In this document: positions 1 through 6,913 of the stretch, piece after piece
How positions within the stretch are numbered: the first letter of the stretch is position 1
How the letters are laid out: each line of letters opens with the position of its first letter
Origin: an uncultured bacterium
Lineage (GTDB): Bacteria > Planctomycetota > DG-23 > SLPQ01
NCBI GenBank assembly: GCA_937863625.1
Contig: CALMGO010000498.1
Location: 1 to 10,214 of the forward strand
Reading direction: 5' to 3'
Length of the DNA: 10,214 bases
Made by a program: the position numbers and the translations under genes
Notes under the pieces: model-generated
The model's input: the letters and a program-made list of their open reading frames with translations, nothing else
Database searches by the model: none
What the model was told of the DNA's origin: nothing

Positions 1-1368
1 GGGATTGAGGCGCTGGGCGGCAACCAGGACCCCGCAGCGATGGACGTGGTCGTATCGCGGCTGTCTTCCGGTGACGCGGCGCTTAAACTCGCGGCGGTAA
101 AGGCATACGCGGCGCTCCCGCTGAGCGACCTGGAACTGTTGCTGCCGCTTGTGGGTGACACGTCGGCGGACGTGCGGGCGACGGTGGCAAAGGCGTTCGG
201 CGCGCGAAAATGGGTCAAGGGGCTCCCGGCGCTTTTAGGGATGTTAGATGACGAGAAAGCGCCCGAAGTGCGCGCAGCGGTCGCGGAGGCCCTGGGGCAG
301 ATAGGCGACAAGAGCGCAGTGGGGACGCTGATACAACTTGTCACGGACGCTGACGACAAGGTGCGTTTCGCGGCAGTGAGGGGCCTTGACGCGCTGGCGG
401 ACCCGGCTTCATTTGACGCGCTTCTCGAGGCGACGAGGGACCCGATATCTTCGAGCGTGCGCGAGGCCGCGGTGGTGGCTCTCGTCAAGATAGGCGACAA
501 ACGCGCGATCGACCGCTTTCTGGAGATGGTGCGCAGCGACCCTCATCCGAAAGTGGCCGACCAGGCGTGGCAGGCGATCACGATGCTCGTCGGAGAAGAC
601 GCCGACTTGATATTGTCTCTCTCTCAGAGGCTGCAGGAGGCGGGCAGGTTCGGCAAGGCCGAAGTGCTGCTCAAGCTTCTGGCCGACCGTACGACCGAGA
701 GCCCTGTGGTGCTCGATGCAAGGAGGCGGCTTGCCAAGGCGTATCTTGACACGCCGGGATTTCAGAATTTCCAGGCGGCCAAGGTCTACTATCAGCGAAT
801 ACTCGACTTGCACCCGAACGACGCTGAGGCGCTCTCCGGGATTACTACGGCGCTTGTGAACATGGAGGACATGGGGGGCCTGGCGGCGCTCTATGCGAGA
901 AGGATAGCGGCCGGCAGCGGCAACGGGGAAGTGAGAGCGCAGTTTTTGTCGACTCTCCAGAAACTGCTCGACCAGGAAGACTATGCAGCGGTCGCCCTGG
1001 CGACGCAACAGGTGCTGGGCGCGTCGGGGAGCCTCGACGCGGAGTTTGTCGCGACGGTCAGGGGGTTTCAGGCAAAGGCGCTTCCGGCTTACCTGGCGGG
1101 GCTCGTGGCGCTTCTGGGTGACCAGGACACGGCAAAGAGCCTGGCGGCGAGAAACGCGCTGGCGGGTTACGGCGCTGCGGCCTCCAAGGCTCTCGTGGAC
1201 GGCCTGAGCGACGCCGGCGAGGCGGTAAGGACCGAATCGCTGAGGCTCTTGACCGCGATAAGCGGCGGCAAGACATTTGACTTTGACCCGAAGCGCACGG
1301 CGGCTGAGCAGGAAGCGTCACTGGAACAGTGGCGACAATGGCTTTCCGCCGGCACTCAGAACATTTAG
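1..1368 (+). CDS. HEAT-repeat / TPR-like scaffold protein, 5' end outside window
   Basis: The reading frame is open from base 1 and ends at TAG 1366-1368, leaving 455 codons; the true start lies upstream. Window residues about 20-195 are back-to-back helical HEAT (PBS-lyase-like) repeats, seen as recurring 'D...VR..A..AL..IGD..A...L' units. Residues about 198-343 look like TPR helices, with a clear unit around 'AAKVYYQRILDLHPNDAEAL'. A last HEAT-like unit follows, and the tail ends in a 'W(R)QW' motif after 'FDFDP', a kind of C-terminus I associate with planctomycete HEAT proteins. Such proteins are protein-protein interaction scaffolds with no catalytic residues, and nothing here points to a specific partner. 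The 19-nt gap to the next gene suggests co-transcription. Location is unclear because the N-terminus, where a signal peptide would be, is missing. The HEAT class is fairly sure; the function is unknown. Confidence 0.85.
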   Translation, partial: GIEALGGNQDPAAMDVVVSRLSSGDAALKLAAVKAYAALPLSDLELLLPLVGDTSADVRATVAKAFGARKWVKGLPALLGMLDDEKAPEVRAAVAEALGQIGDKSAVGTLIQLVTDADDKVRFAAVRGLDALADPASFDALLEATRDPISSSVREAAVVALVKIGDKRAIDRFLEMVRSDPHPKVADQAWQAITMLVGEDADLILSLSQRLQEAGRFGKAEVLLKLLADRTTESPVVLDARRRLAKAYLDTPGFQNFQAAKVYYQRILDLHPNDAEALSGITTALVNMEDMGGLAALYARRIAAGSGNGEVRAQFLSTLQKLLDQEDYAAVALATQQVLGASGSLDAEFVATVRGFQAKALPAYLAGLVALLGDQDTAKSLAARNALAGYGAAASKALVDGLSDAGEAVRTESLRLLTAISGGKTFDFDPKRTAAEQEASLEQWRQWLSAGTQNI

Positions 1369-1387
1369 CCTGTAGAGGATTTGAATC

Positions 1388-2362
1388 GTGGCCGGAGAGT
1401 ACTACATCGGAATCGACCTTGGCGGCACGAACATCAAGGGCGGCGTAGTGTCAAGCGACGCCGAGGTGATGTCGAGCATGTCTATTCCCACCGAGGCCGA
1501 TAAGGGAGCCGACCACATAATCAACCGGATATGCAGCGTTGTCGACGAGGTCACTGCGGCTGCGGGCATGACGCGGCAGGACATAGCCGGCATGGGCGTG
1601 GGGACTCCGGGGACGCTGGACACGAAGGCGGGCGTGGTGCACTTGGCGCCGAACATGCCTCTGTGGCGGGACATCCCGGTGGTGGAACGCGTGCAGGCCT
1701 GCACCGGCATAAGGACGGTACTCGAGAACGACGCCAACGCGGCGGCCTTCGGGGAGTTCTGGGCGGGGGCGGGCAAAGGCACGCGCTCGATGGTGATGGT
1801 GACGCTCGGGACGGGCATCGGCGCAGGAATCATCGCGCACGGCAGGCTTATCCACGGCGACACGGACTGCGCGGCGGAACTTGGACACATGATAATTGAG
1901 AGAAACGGCCGCCTTTGCGCGTGCGGCAACCAGGGGTGCCTGGAGGCGTACGCGTCGGCGGTGTCTCTGGTAAGGCGCTTCAGGGAGGCCGTCGAGGCGG
2001 GTTCCAAGAGCGTCCTCGCCGATGACGGACACGCAGGCGACGACCTTGACGCGCGGATGATATGCGACGCGGCGCTTGCCGGCGACGAACTGGCCAACAG
2101 GATTTTCCACGAGACGGGCGTGTTTCTTGGCATAGGTATTGTAAACATACTACACATGATCAACCCGGCGCGCCTGTTAATATCAGGCGGCCTTATAAAG
2201 GCGGGCGACCTGCTCATGAAGCCGGTGAAGGCAACCGTTGAGATGAAGGCCCTTCCCGATGCCAGGCGCAACTGCGATATAGTCTTTGCCTCACTCGGCG
2301 AGGACGCGGGTTTCATCGGAGGAGCAGGATGCGCACTGACCGCGTTCGGAACTTCTCAATAA
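1388..2362 (+). CDS. glk: ROK-family sugar kinase, probable glucokinase
   Basis: This 324-residue protein has the normal ROK kinase length and motifs. The ATP-binding loop is GIDLGGTNIKGG (residues 8-19). The catalytic base is D115 in ENDANAA. A second phosphate loop is LGTGIGAG (140-147). The ROK zinc site is H167 in ELGHM plus C177, C179 and C184 in CACGNQGC, followed by the sugar-contacting E186. ROK glucokinases phosphorylate glucose at O6 with ATP in the cytoplasm. The exact sugar cannot be read from motifs, so N-acetylhexosamine or mannose kinase activity is possible, although the E164-x-x-H167 and GCLE pattern is typical of the glucokinase branch. The start is GTG at 1388, chosen because AGAGGA (1374-1379) sits 8 nt upstream. 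The last 34 nt overlap the start of lepA, implying coupled translation. The family is secure; the symbol is an inference. Confidence 0.88.
   Translation: MAGEYYIGIDLGGTNIKGGVVSSDAEVMSSMSIPTEADKGADHIINRICSVVDEVTAAAGMTRQDIAGMGVGTPGTLDTKAGVVHLAPNMPLWRDIPVVERVQACTGIRTVLENDANAAAFGEFWAGAGKGTRSMVMVTLGTGIGAGIIAHGRLIHGDTDCAAELGHMIIERNGRLCACGNQGCLEAYASAVSLVRRFREAVEAGSKSVLADDGHAGDDLDARMICDAALAGDELANRIFHETGVFLGIGIVNILHMINPARLLISGGLIKAGDLLMKPVKATVEMKALPDARRNCDIVFASLGEDAGFIGGAGCALTAFGTSQ
2318..2322 (+). promoter_or_regulatory. Ribosome binding site of lepA inside the glucokinase gene
   Basis: GGAGG lies 6 nt before the ATG at 2329 and within the last codons of the upstream kinase gene. It supports ATG 2329 as the lepA start and so the 34-nt overlap between the two genes. 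The arrangement suggests translational coupling. Confidence 0.7.
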
Positions 2363-4134
2363 TAGCGCATATCGACCACGGCAAGAGCACGCTGGCCGAT
2401 AGACTCCTTCAAAAGACAGGCGCCGTGAGCCCGCGGGAATTTCGCGCGCAGATGCTCGACACGATGGACCTCGAGCGCGAGCGCGGCATCACGATAAAAG
2501 CCAGCGCCGTTCAGATATTTTACAAACAAGGCGGCCACCGCTATATCCTCAACCTTATCGATACTCCGGGGCACGTGGATTTCAGCTACGAGGTGAGCCG
2601 GAGCCTGACGGCGTGCGAAGGGGCGCTCCTGCTTGTGGACGCGGCTCAGGGTGTGGAGGCTCAGACAGTGGCCAACGCCTACGAGGCGATAGCGCACGAC
2701 CTCAAGATAATTCCCGTCATCAACAAGATAGACCTCCCGTCGGCGCGGCCCGAAGAGGTGATGGAGGAGATGGAGCAGACGCTGGGCATAGACCCCGCCG
2801 AGGTGATACTTGCAAGCGCGAAGACAGGGCAGGGCATCGACGAAATTCTCGAAGCGATTGTCGAGAGGATACCGGCCCCGTCGGGCAGCGAGGACGCGCC
2901 GCTCAAGGCGCTGGTATTCGACAGCGTCTTTGACAACTACAGAGGCGTTATCATCTACGTGAGGATATTCGACGGCAGGATAAAGCCGGGCGAACGAATC
3001 AGGATGCTTCGCGCGGGCCGTGAGTACGAGGTGCAGGAGGTGGGCACGTTCCGGCCGAAGATGACTCACAGCAAGGAGCGCTTTGCAGGCGAGACCGGGT
3101 ACGTCATAGCCAACATCAAGGACCTCGGCGAGGTGCGCGTAGGCGACACGGTGACTCACGTCGAGAGCGCGTCGGCCGAGGCCGTGAAGCCTCTGCCCGG
3201 CTACAAGGAGCCGCAGCAGATGGTCTTCTGCGGGCTCTACCCGTCAAGTGATACGAGTTATGAATCACTCAGAGGGGCTCTCGACCGGTTGCGGCTCAAC
3301 GACTCGTCGTTTTCGTACGAGCCGGAGACGTCGGAAGCGCTCGGGTTCGGCTTCCGGTGCGGGTTCCTCGGGCTTTTGCACATGGAGATCGTCCAGGAGC
3401 GCCTCGAACGCGAGGAAGGCGTGGAGCTCGTGCAAACGGCGCCGACGGTCACGTATGAGATATTGAGAACCAACGGCGAGGTCGTTCATATCGAAAACCC
3501 GTCGGCCCTGCCGCCGCCCGACGAGGTGGAGGAGATACGCGAGCCGTTCGTTCAGGCCAACTTTATCGTTCCGAGCGAGTCTATCGGCGCACTGATGAAA
3601 CTCTGCGAGGACCGCAGGGGCACTTATGTGAGGACGGAGTACATCGGGACTTCGCGCACGGTGCTCGTCTACGACCTGCCGCTTGCGGAGATAGTCTACG
3701 ATTTCTACGACAAGCTCAAGAGCGCCACGCGCGGCTACGGCACGATGAGTTACGACATGCTCGGTTACCGTTCGGGGAGCCTGGTTAAACTGGATATCCT
3801 GGTCAACGGCAAACGGCTTGACGCGCTGTCGGTGATCGTCCATCGAGAGGAAGCCGACCGACGCGGCCGCAGGCTCGCGCTCAGGCTCAAGAAAGAGATA
3901 CCCAAGCATCTCTTTCAGATTCCCATCCAGGCGGCCATCGGCACGCGAATCATCGCCAGGGAGACGATACCTGCAGTCGGCAAAAACGTGACAGGCAAAT
4001 GCTACGGCGGTGATATCACCAGAAAACGCAAACTATGGGCCAAGCAGCGCGAGGGCAAGAAACGCATGAAGTCCATAGGAAGCGTCGATATTCCGCAGGA
4101 GGCGTTTCTGGCTATTCTGTCGACCGAGGAGTAA
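2329..4134 (+). CDS. lepA: Elongation factor 4 (LepA), ribosomal GTPase
   Basis: LepA is a translational GTPase that binds the ribosome, where it is linked to back-translocation and to 30S assembly. The protein is 601 residues, full family length. All GTPase boxes are present: G1 AHIDHGKS (13-20), the switch I region with RERGITI (about 50-56), G3 DTPGH with catalytic H82, G4 NKID (132-135) and G5 SAK (163-165). Domain II and the EF-G-like domains III and V follow. The LepA-specific C-terminal domain is marked by KCYGGDITRKRKLW and the basic stretch after it. That tail separates LepA from EF-G. The start is ATG 2329 with GGAGG 6 nt upstream, overlapping the kinase gene by 34 nt. Signal peptidase follows 5 nt after the stop, the conserved lepA-lepB pair also seen in Escherichia coli. 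No missing key residue or frameshift is seen. Confidence 0.97.
   Translation: MRTDRVRNFSIIAHIDHGKSTLADRLLQKTGAVSPREFRAQMLDTMDLERERGITIKASAVQIFYKQGGHRYILNLIDTPGHVDFSYEVSRSLTACEGALLLVDAAQGVEAQTVANAYEAIAHDLKIIPVINKIDLPSARPEEVMEEMEQTLGIDPAEVILASAKTGQGIDEILEAIVERIPAPSGSEDAPLKALVFDSVFDNYRGVIIYVRIFDGRIKPGERIRMLRAGREYEVQEVGTFRPKMTHSKERFAGETGYVIANIKDLGEVRVGDTVTHVESASAEAVKPLPGYKEPQQMVFCGLYPSSDTSYESLRGALDRLRLNDSSFSYEPETSEALGFGFRCGFLGLLHMEIVQERLEREEGVELVQTAPTVTYEILRTNGEVVHIENPSALPPPDEVEEIREPFVQANFIVPSESIGALMKLCEDRRGTYVRTEYIGTSRTVLVYDLPLAEIVYDFYDKLKSATRGYGTMSYDMLGYRSGSLVKLDILVNGKRLDALSVIVHREEADRRGRRLALRLKKEIPKHLFQIPIQAAIGTRIIARETIPAVGKNVTGKCYGGDITRKRKLWAKQREGKKRMKSIGSVDIPQEAFLAILSTEE
4126..4131 (+). promoter_or_regulatory. 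Ribosome binding site that sets the GTG start of lepB
   Basis: GAGGAG encodes the last two Glu codons of lepA and stands 8 nt before the GTG at 4140. The lepB frame stays open back to an ATG at 4035 inside lepA, but residues from that ATG to 4139 show no signal-peptidase-like sequence. This site therefore favours the GTG. Confidence 0.6.
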
Positions 4135-4139
4135 GCCCA

Positions 4140-5426
4140 GTGACAAAAGGCGACGACAAAAAGCAGGGCAAGAAGCCTTTCAGGCTTCAGGAGCACATCG
4201 AGTGGATCGCGATGGCGTGGGTGCTGGCGCTCACCGTCAAGTGCTTTGTGGTCGAGGCCTACCAGATACCCAGCGGCTCGATGGCGCCCACTCTCTATGG
4301 AAGACACTACCGCGTTGACTGCCCCCAGTGCGGCGAGGGCTTTAATGTTCGGGGAGGCGACGGCGACTTTGCGACCTCCCACATATGCCCGGTGTGCGAG
4401 AAAGAAGGGTCGTCGACGGGCCGCGTGAGGCTTCGCGGGGGCGACCGCATACTCGTGGCCAAGGACCTCTACTGGCTCGCGCCGCCGAAGAGGTGGGACG
4501 TATTTGTATTCAAGAGCCCGGAAGAGGGGCACCAGACGCAGAATTTTGTCAAGAGGCTCGTCGGGATGCCCGGCGAGACTTTAACCCTCAAGGACGGGCA
4601 GGTATTTGTCGACGGCGTTATCGTACACAAGCCAGAGCGCGTGCAGAAGCAGCTCTGGCAGGACGTCTACGACAGCAGACATTCGGCGGCCGCGACCGAG
4701 TATTGGAGGTCGGGCGGCGAATGGGAGGTCAAGGAAGGGAAACTGCTGCTGGCGCAGGAAAGCGAACTATGGCAGACCGTTGAATACGAGAGGCCGATAC
4801 TCGATTACTACTCCTACAACGGGCGGGAGGGCGAAAACGTCGTAGGCGACGTGCTGGTAGGCGGGCACGTGAAACTGGAGGGGGACAGAGCGTCATTTGC
4901 CGCCGGGGTGTGGCGCGACGACGAGACGATAAAGGCGGTTTTCACGCCGACAATCGACACTCTGACAGTGGAACTCAGGCGCAATGAGGACCTCGTGCGA
5001 TCGATGCGTTCGATTATAACTTCGCCGCGTGAGTTTGACTTTTCTCTGGCCGTTGTGGACGGGACACAGAAGATAAAGGTAAACGGCGTGTACGTGATAG
5101 AAAATGTCGAGAAGGTCGCGGTCGATGATACGCCGCTCTATACGAAGTCGAGCAGGGCGTTTTTTTCCGGCGTCCGGGGCAAGATGTTCGTCAGCGACGT
5201 CGAGATAAAGCGCGATGTGTATTACCGTTCGAGTCTTATACGGCCTGACTATCTCGTGCAGGGCCCCTTTGTGCACGAAATCGGCGAGGGGGAATACCTC
5301 GGGCTCGGGGACAATAGCCCCATATCGAGCGACGGCAGGGTCTGGGGCGTGGTGCCGGCGGAAAACGTGTTGGGCAAGGCTTTTGTGCTTTTCTGGCCTC
5401 CCTCGCGGGTGAAGGCCGTCTTCTGA
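4140..5426 (+). CDS. lepB: Signal peptidase I with zinc-ribbon-like and beta-rich inserts
   Basis: Type I signal peptidase cleaves signal peptides from exported proteins at the outer face of the inner membrane with a Ser-Lys dyad. From GTG 4140 the protein has 428 residues, long for the family. A Lys-rich cytoplasmic tail precedes one membrane segment (about 20-40). The nucleophile is S47 in PSGSMAPTL, the general base is K138 in FVKRLVGMPGE, and box E is GDNSPISSDGR (390-400). Two inserts stand out. One is a zinc-ribbon-like unit, CPQC (61-64) and CPVC (83-86), between the Ser and the Lys boxes. The other, about residues 185-365, is Trp/Tyr-rich then beta-strand-like and ends in DVYY before box E. 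I associate this build with planctomycete signal peptidases. The gene starts 5 nt after lepA and ends 11 nt before lptB. The enzyme call is firm; zinc binding is inferred from the cysteine pattern. Confidence 0.93.
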   Translation: MTKGDDKKQGKKPFRLQEHIEWIAMAWVLALTVKCFVVEAYQIPSGSMAPTLYGRHYRVDCPQCGEGFNVRGGDGDFATSHICPVCEKEGSSTGRVRLRGGDRILVAKDLYWLAPPKRWDVFVFKSPEEGHQTQNFVKRLVGMPGETLTLKDGQVFVDGVIVHKPERVQKQLWQDVYDSRHSAAATEYWRSGGEWEVKEGKLLLAQESELWQTVEYERPILDYYSYNGREGENVVGDVLVGGHVKLEGDRASFAAGVWRDDETIKAVFTPTIDTLTVELRRNEDLVRSMRSIITSPREFDFSLAVVDGTQKIKVNGVYVIENVEKVAVDDTPLYTKSSRAFFSGVRGKMFVSDVEIKRDVYYRSSLIRPDYLVQGPFVHEIGEGEYLGLGDNSPISSDGRVWGVVPAENVLGKAFVLFWPPSRVKAVF

Positions 5427-5437
5427 CGGGGAAATCG

Positions 5438-6331
5438 ATGAAACTACTGGAAGCCGTAGGACTCGAGAAAGCATTCGGCAAGCGCAAGGTCGTGGACCGC
5501 GTGAGCATAGAGGTCTTCTCGGGGGAGATAGTAGGGCTACTGGGCCCCAACGGCGCCGGTAAGACCACCACGTTCAGAATGATCATGGGCATGATGAGGC
5601 CCGACGGCGGACGCGTTTTCATGCGCGGCCATGACGTAACCGGTTACCCCATGTACCGCCGGGCCCGAAGCGGCATGGGCTATCTCTCGCAGGAGCCGAG
5701 CGTCTTTCAAAGGCTGACCGTCCGCGAGAATATCCTCGCGATACTCGAAACGATGAAAATGTCGAGCAGGCAGAGGCGCGCGGAGGTTGAGAGAGTTCTT
5801 GCAGAGATGGAGCTGACGCGCGTGGCCGACGCCCGCGCCTACACGCTCTCGGGCGGCGAGAAAAGGCGGCTCGAAATAGCGCGCGCTCTTGTAACGAAAC
5901 CTACGCTTCTCATGCTTGACGAGCCCTTCTCGGGAGTCGACCCAAAAGCCGTCTACGAGATACAGGGCATAGTCATGGATCTCAAAAAAACCGGCATCGG
6001 CGTGCTGCTGACCGACCACAGCGTACGCGAGACGCTGGCAATCACCGACCGCGCCTACATCATTCACGAGGGGCACGTGCTGATTTCAGGCGTGGCGGAA
6101 AAGCTCATCTCGGACAGCGAAGTGAGAAGGGTCTACCTCGGCGAGAAATTTCAAACCGAGGGCATAGCGTATGTTCCTCCCGATCAGAGCGGTCCTGCCG
6201 TGAGGGCGGTCACGACGCACAGCAGCGCGCCGGGCGACGTGGACGAACTGGTTCGGCGGGAGATACGCGCGCGCATCGAGGCGGGCATCCGCCGCGAACT
6301 GGCCGAAGACGCCCTGCGAGACAAAGAGTAG
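5438..6331 (+). CDS. lptB: LPS export ABC transporter ATP-binding protein LptB, C-terminally extended
   Basis: LptB is the cytoplasmic ATPase of the LptB2FG complex, which extracts lipopolysaccharide from the inner membrane and drives it along the LptC-A-D bridge to the cell surface. Motifs in order are Walker A GPNGAGKT (36-43), a Q-loop in YLSQEPSVF (82-90), the signature LSGGEKRR (137-144), Walker B LLMLDEP (157-163) with catalytic E162, and H-loop H194 in LLTDHSV. The RVYLGEKF end at 231-238 is where ordinary LptB proteins of about 240 residues finish. Here 59 more residues follow: a Pro/Ser-rich linker, then a highly charged helix rich in Arg and Glu. The ATG follows lepB by 11 nt with only a weak GGGG purine run before it. 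LptF, LptG and LptC are not in the window. A generic branched-chain amino-acid-type ATPase is the alternative, but the LSQEPSVF and YLGEKF wording favours LptB. Confidence 0.9.
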   Translation: MKLLEAVGLEKAFGKRKVVDRVSIEVFSGEIVGLLGPNGAGKTTTFRMIMGMMRPDGGRVFMRGHDVTGYPMYRRARSGMGYLSQEPSVFQRLTVRENILAILETMKMSSRQRRAEVERVLAEMELTRVADARAYTLSGGEKRRLEIARALVTKPTLLMLDEPFSGVDPKAVYEIQGIVMDLKKTGIGVLLTDHSVRETLAITDRAYIIHEGHVLISGVAEKLISDSEVRRVYLGEKFQTEGIAYVPPDQSGPAVRAVTTHSSAPGDVDELVRREIRARIEAGIRRELAEDALRDKE

Positions 6332-6401
6332 CACCCCTCAGCGAGACAAGGCTCAGCACGTCAGACACGTTTATCCCTGCCGGACATCAAGAAGAACTTT
6401 G

Positions 6402-6413
6402 AGCGCCGGCGCT
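6402..6413. repeat. 12-bp perfect palindrome after lptB
   Basis: AGCGCCGGCGCT is its own reverse complement and lies 70 nt after the lptB stop. As RNA it would form only a very short stem and is followed by just three T residues, so it is a poor terminator. A dimeric protein binding site is possible, but nothing supports it beyond symmetry. Confidence 0.4.
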
Positions 6414-6511
6414 GTTTCCTGAAATAGGGGTGAGAACAGGCGTTGTTATATACAGCAGCAGAGAAAAGTATACGCTGCAAAAAGCCAGCGCAGCCTTTCT
6501 TTGCGGTAAGG

Positions 6512-6568
6512 CCAAGGCCCTCACCCCCGGTGGGGCGGCTGGCCCCGTGAGGGCCTTGGATCCTTTTT
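6512..6568 (+). terminator. Rho-independent terminator-like hairpin
   Basis: A perfect 13-bp inverted repeat, CCAAGGCCCTCAC (6512-6524) and GTGAGGGCCTTGG (6547-6559), encloses a 22-nt loop that contains its own CCCC/GGGG complementarity. Five T residues follow at 6564-6568, four bases after the stem. This order fits termination of + strand transcription, most likely the long lepA-lepB-lptB unit or a small RNA encoded between 6332 and 6512. There is no A-run on the left side, so it would not work as a minus-strand terminator. The 180-nt distance from lptB is longer than usual, and the T-run is short. The element could also be a copy of a genome-wide palindromic repeat. Confidence 0.65.
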
Positions 6569-6649
6569 GAACAACACGCGTAATTTCACGCGGCTTTCCC
6601 CAACAATGCGTCTTTTTCCCGTTTGGCATACGTGAAACTTCATTTGTCG

Positions 6650-6666
6650 CCGGGCGGTTCTCCCGG
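6650..6666. repeat. Small GC-rich hairpin
   Basis: CCGGG (6650-6654) and CCCGG (6662-6666) form a 5-bp stem around a 7-nt loop, extendable by one G-T pair. No T-run follows, so it is not a terminator. It may belong to the leader structure further downstream, or be chance. Confidence 0.3.
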
Positions 6667-6731
6667 TAAACTATCAGTCTGTCCGATTAGGGTGGACCAT
6701 CCGAGGACCAGATGACTCCGGGCATTCTGAA

Positions 6732-6865
6732 GCCGCACGCAGTCAATCAGGCCGGAGCGCATCAGACCATCCTCGCAAGTGTGCGGCGGCAGGGTTTTCT
6801 GACGGGGTCTCGGAAGTAAGGTCCGCCGTAAGCAGCGAGGAGCGCAGAAAGCGGGAAGTCCTCGC
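6732..6865 (+). other. Candidate structured 5' leader RNA with alternative pairings
   Basis: Several complementary segments interlock just before the sulfatase-like gene. TCCTCGC (6770-6776) pairs with GCGAGGA (6835-6841). Nested directly inside, TGCGGCGG (6782-6789) pairs with CCGCCGTA (6823-6830; one G-U), separated by a small internal loop. TCCTCGC is repeated at 6859-6865 and could capture the same GCGAGGA in a 7-bp hairpin. GCCGCACGC (6732-6740) can pair with GTGTGCGGC (6779-6787; one G-U), which competes with the inner stem. Two exclusive folds of this sort are what riboswitches and attenuators look like. I recognise no known riboswitch family, and short GC-rich stems can arise by chance, so this is an inference from base pairing only. 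Confidence 0.3.
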
Positions 6866-6913
6866 GTATATCGGGAACTAAGTAAGACCATTTGGAGACT
6901 AACAGCAGCGACC

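Larger units (their letters stand above)
6332..6913 (+). other. Intergenic region without a credible gene; hairpins and possible leader RNA
   Basis: No frame on either strand here reads like a protein. The short open frames are low in complexity, cross the hairpins and resemble no family I know. The region holds four structures described separately: a 12-bp palindrome, a strong terminator-like hairpin, a small GC-rich hairpin and a cluster of interlocking inverted repeats just before the next gene. The base composition is less GC-rich than the flanking genes. I saw no convincing -35/-10 promoter: TTGTTA (6443-6448) and TATACG (6469-6474) are 20 nt apart, too far for a normal sigma-70 site. 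A promoter for the next gene most likely lies between 6570 and 6730 but cannot be pinned down. No tRNA, CRISPR or transposon end was seen. Confidence 0.6.

Noticed and set aside
1402..2316. Minus-strand open frame of 304 codons opposite the sugar kinase
   Set aside because: It mirrors the kinase gene, whose catalytic and zinc motifs are all intact on the + strand; the antisense product has no recognisable features.
4035..4139. Upstream ATG start for the signal peptidase
   Set aside because: It would place 35 extra residues inside lepA before the Lys-rich tail and lacks family similarity; GTG 4140 has GAGGAG at good spacing.
6443..6474. Sigma-70 promoter TTGTTA / TATACG
   Set aside because: The 20-nt spacer is too long, and it would sit upstream of the terminator-like hairpin with no gene between.
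6387..6629. Minus-strand 80-codon open frame in the intergenic region
   Set aside because: It reads through both arms of the terminator-like hairpin and resembles no known protein; the frame is likely chance.
6650..6913. Group II intron or retron remnant
   Set aside because: The region has many stems, which raised the idea, but I could not find a domain V hairpin, a GUGYG 5' end or any reverse transcriptase reading frame.
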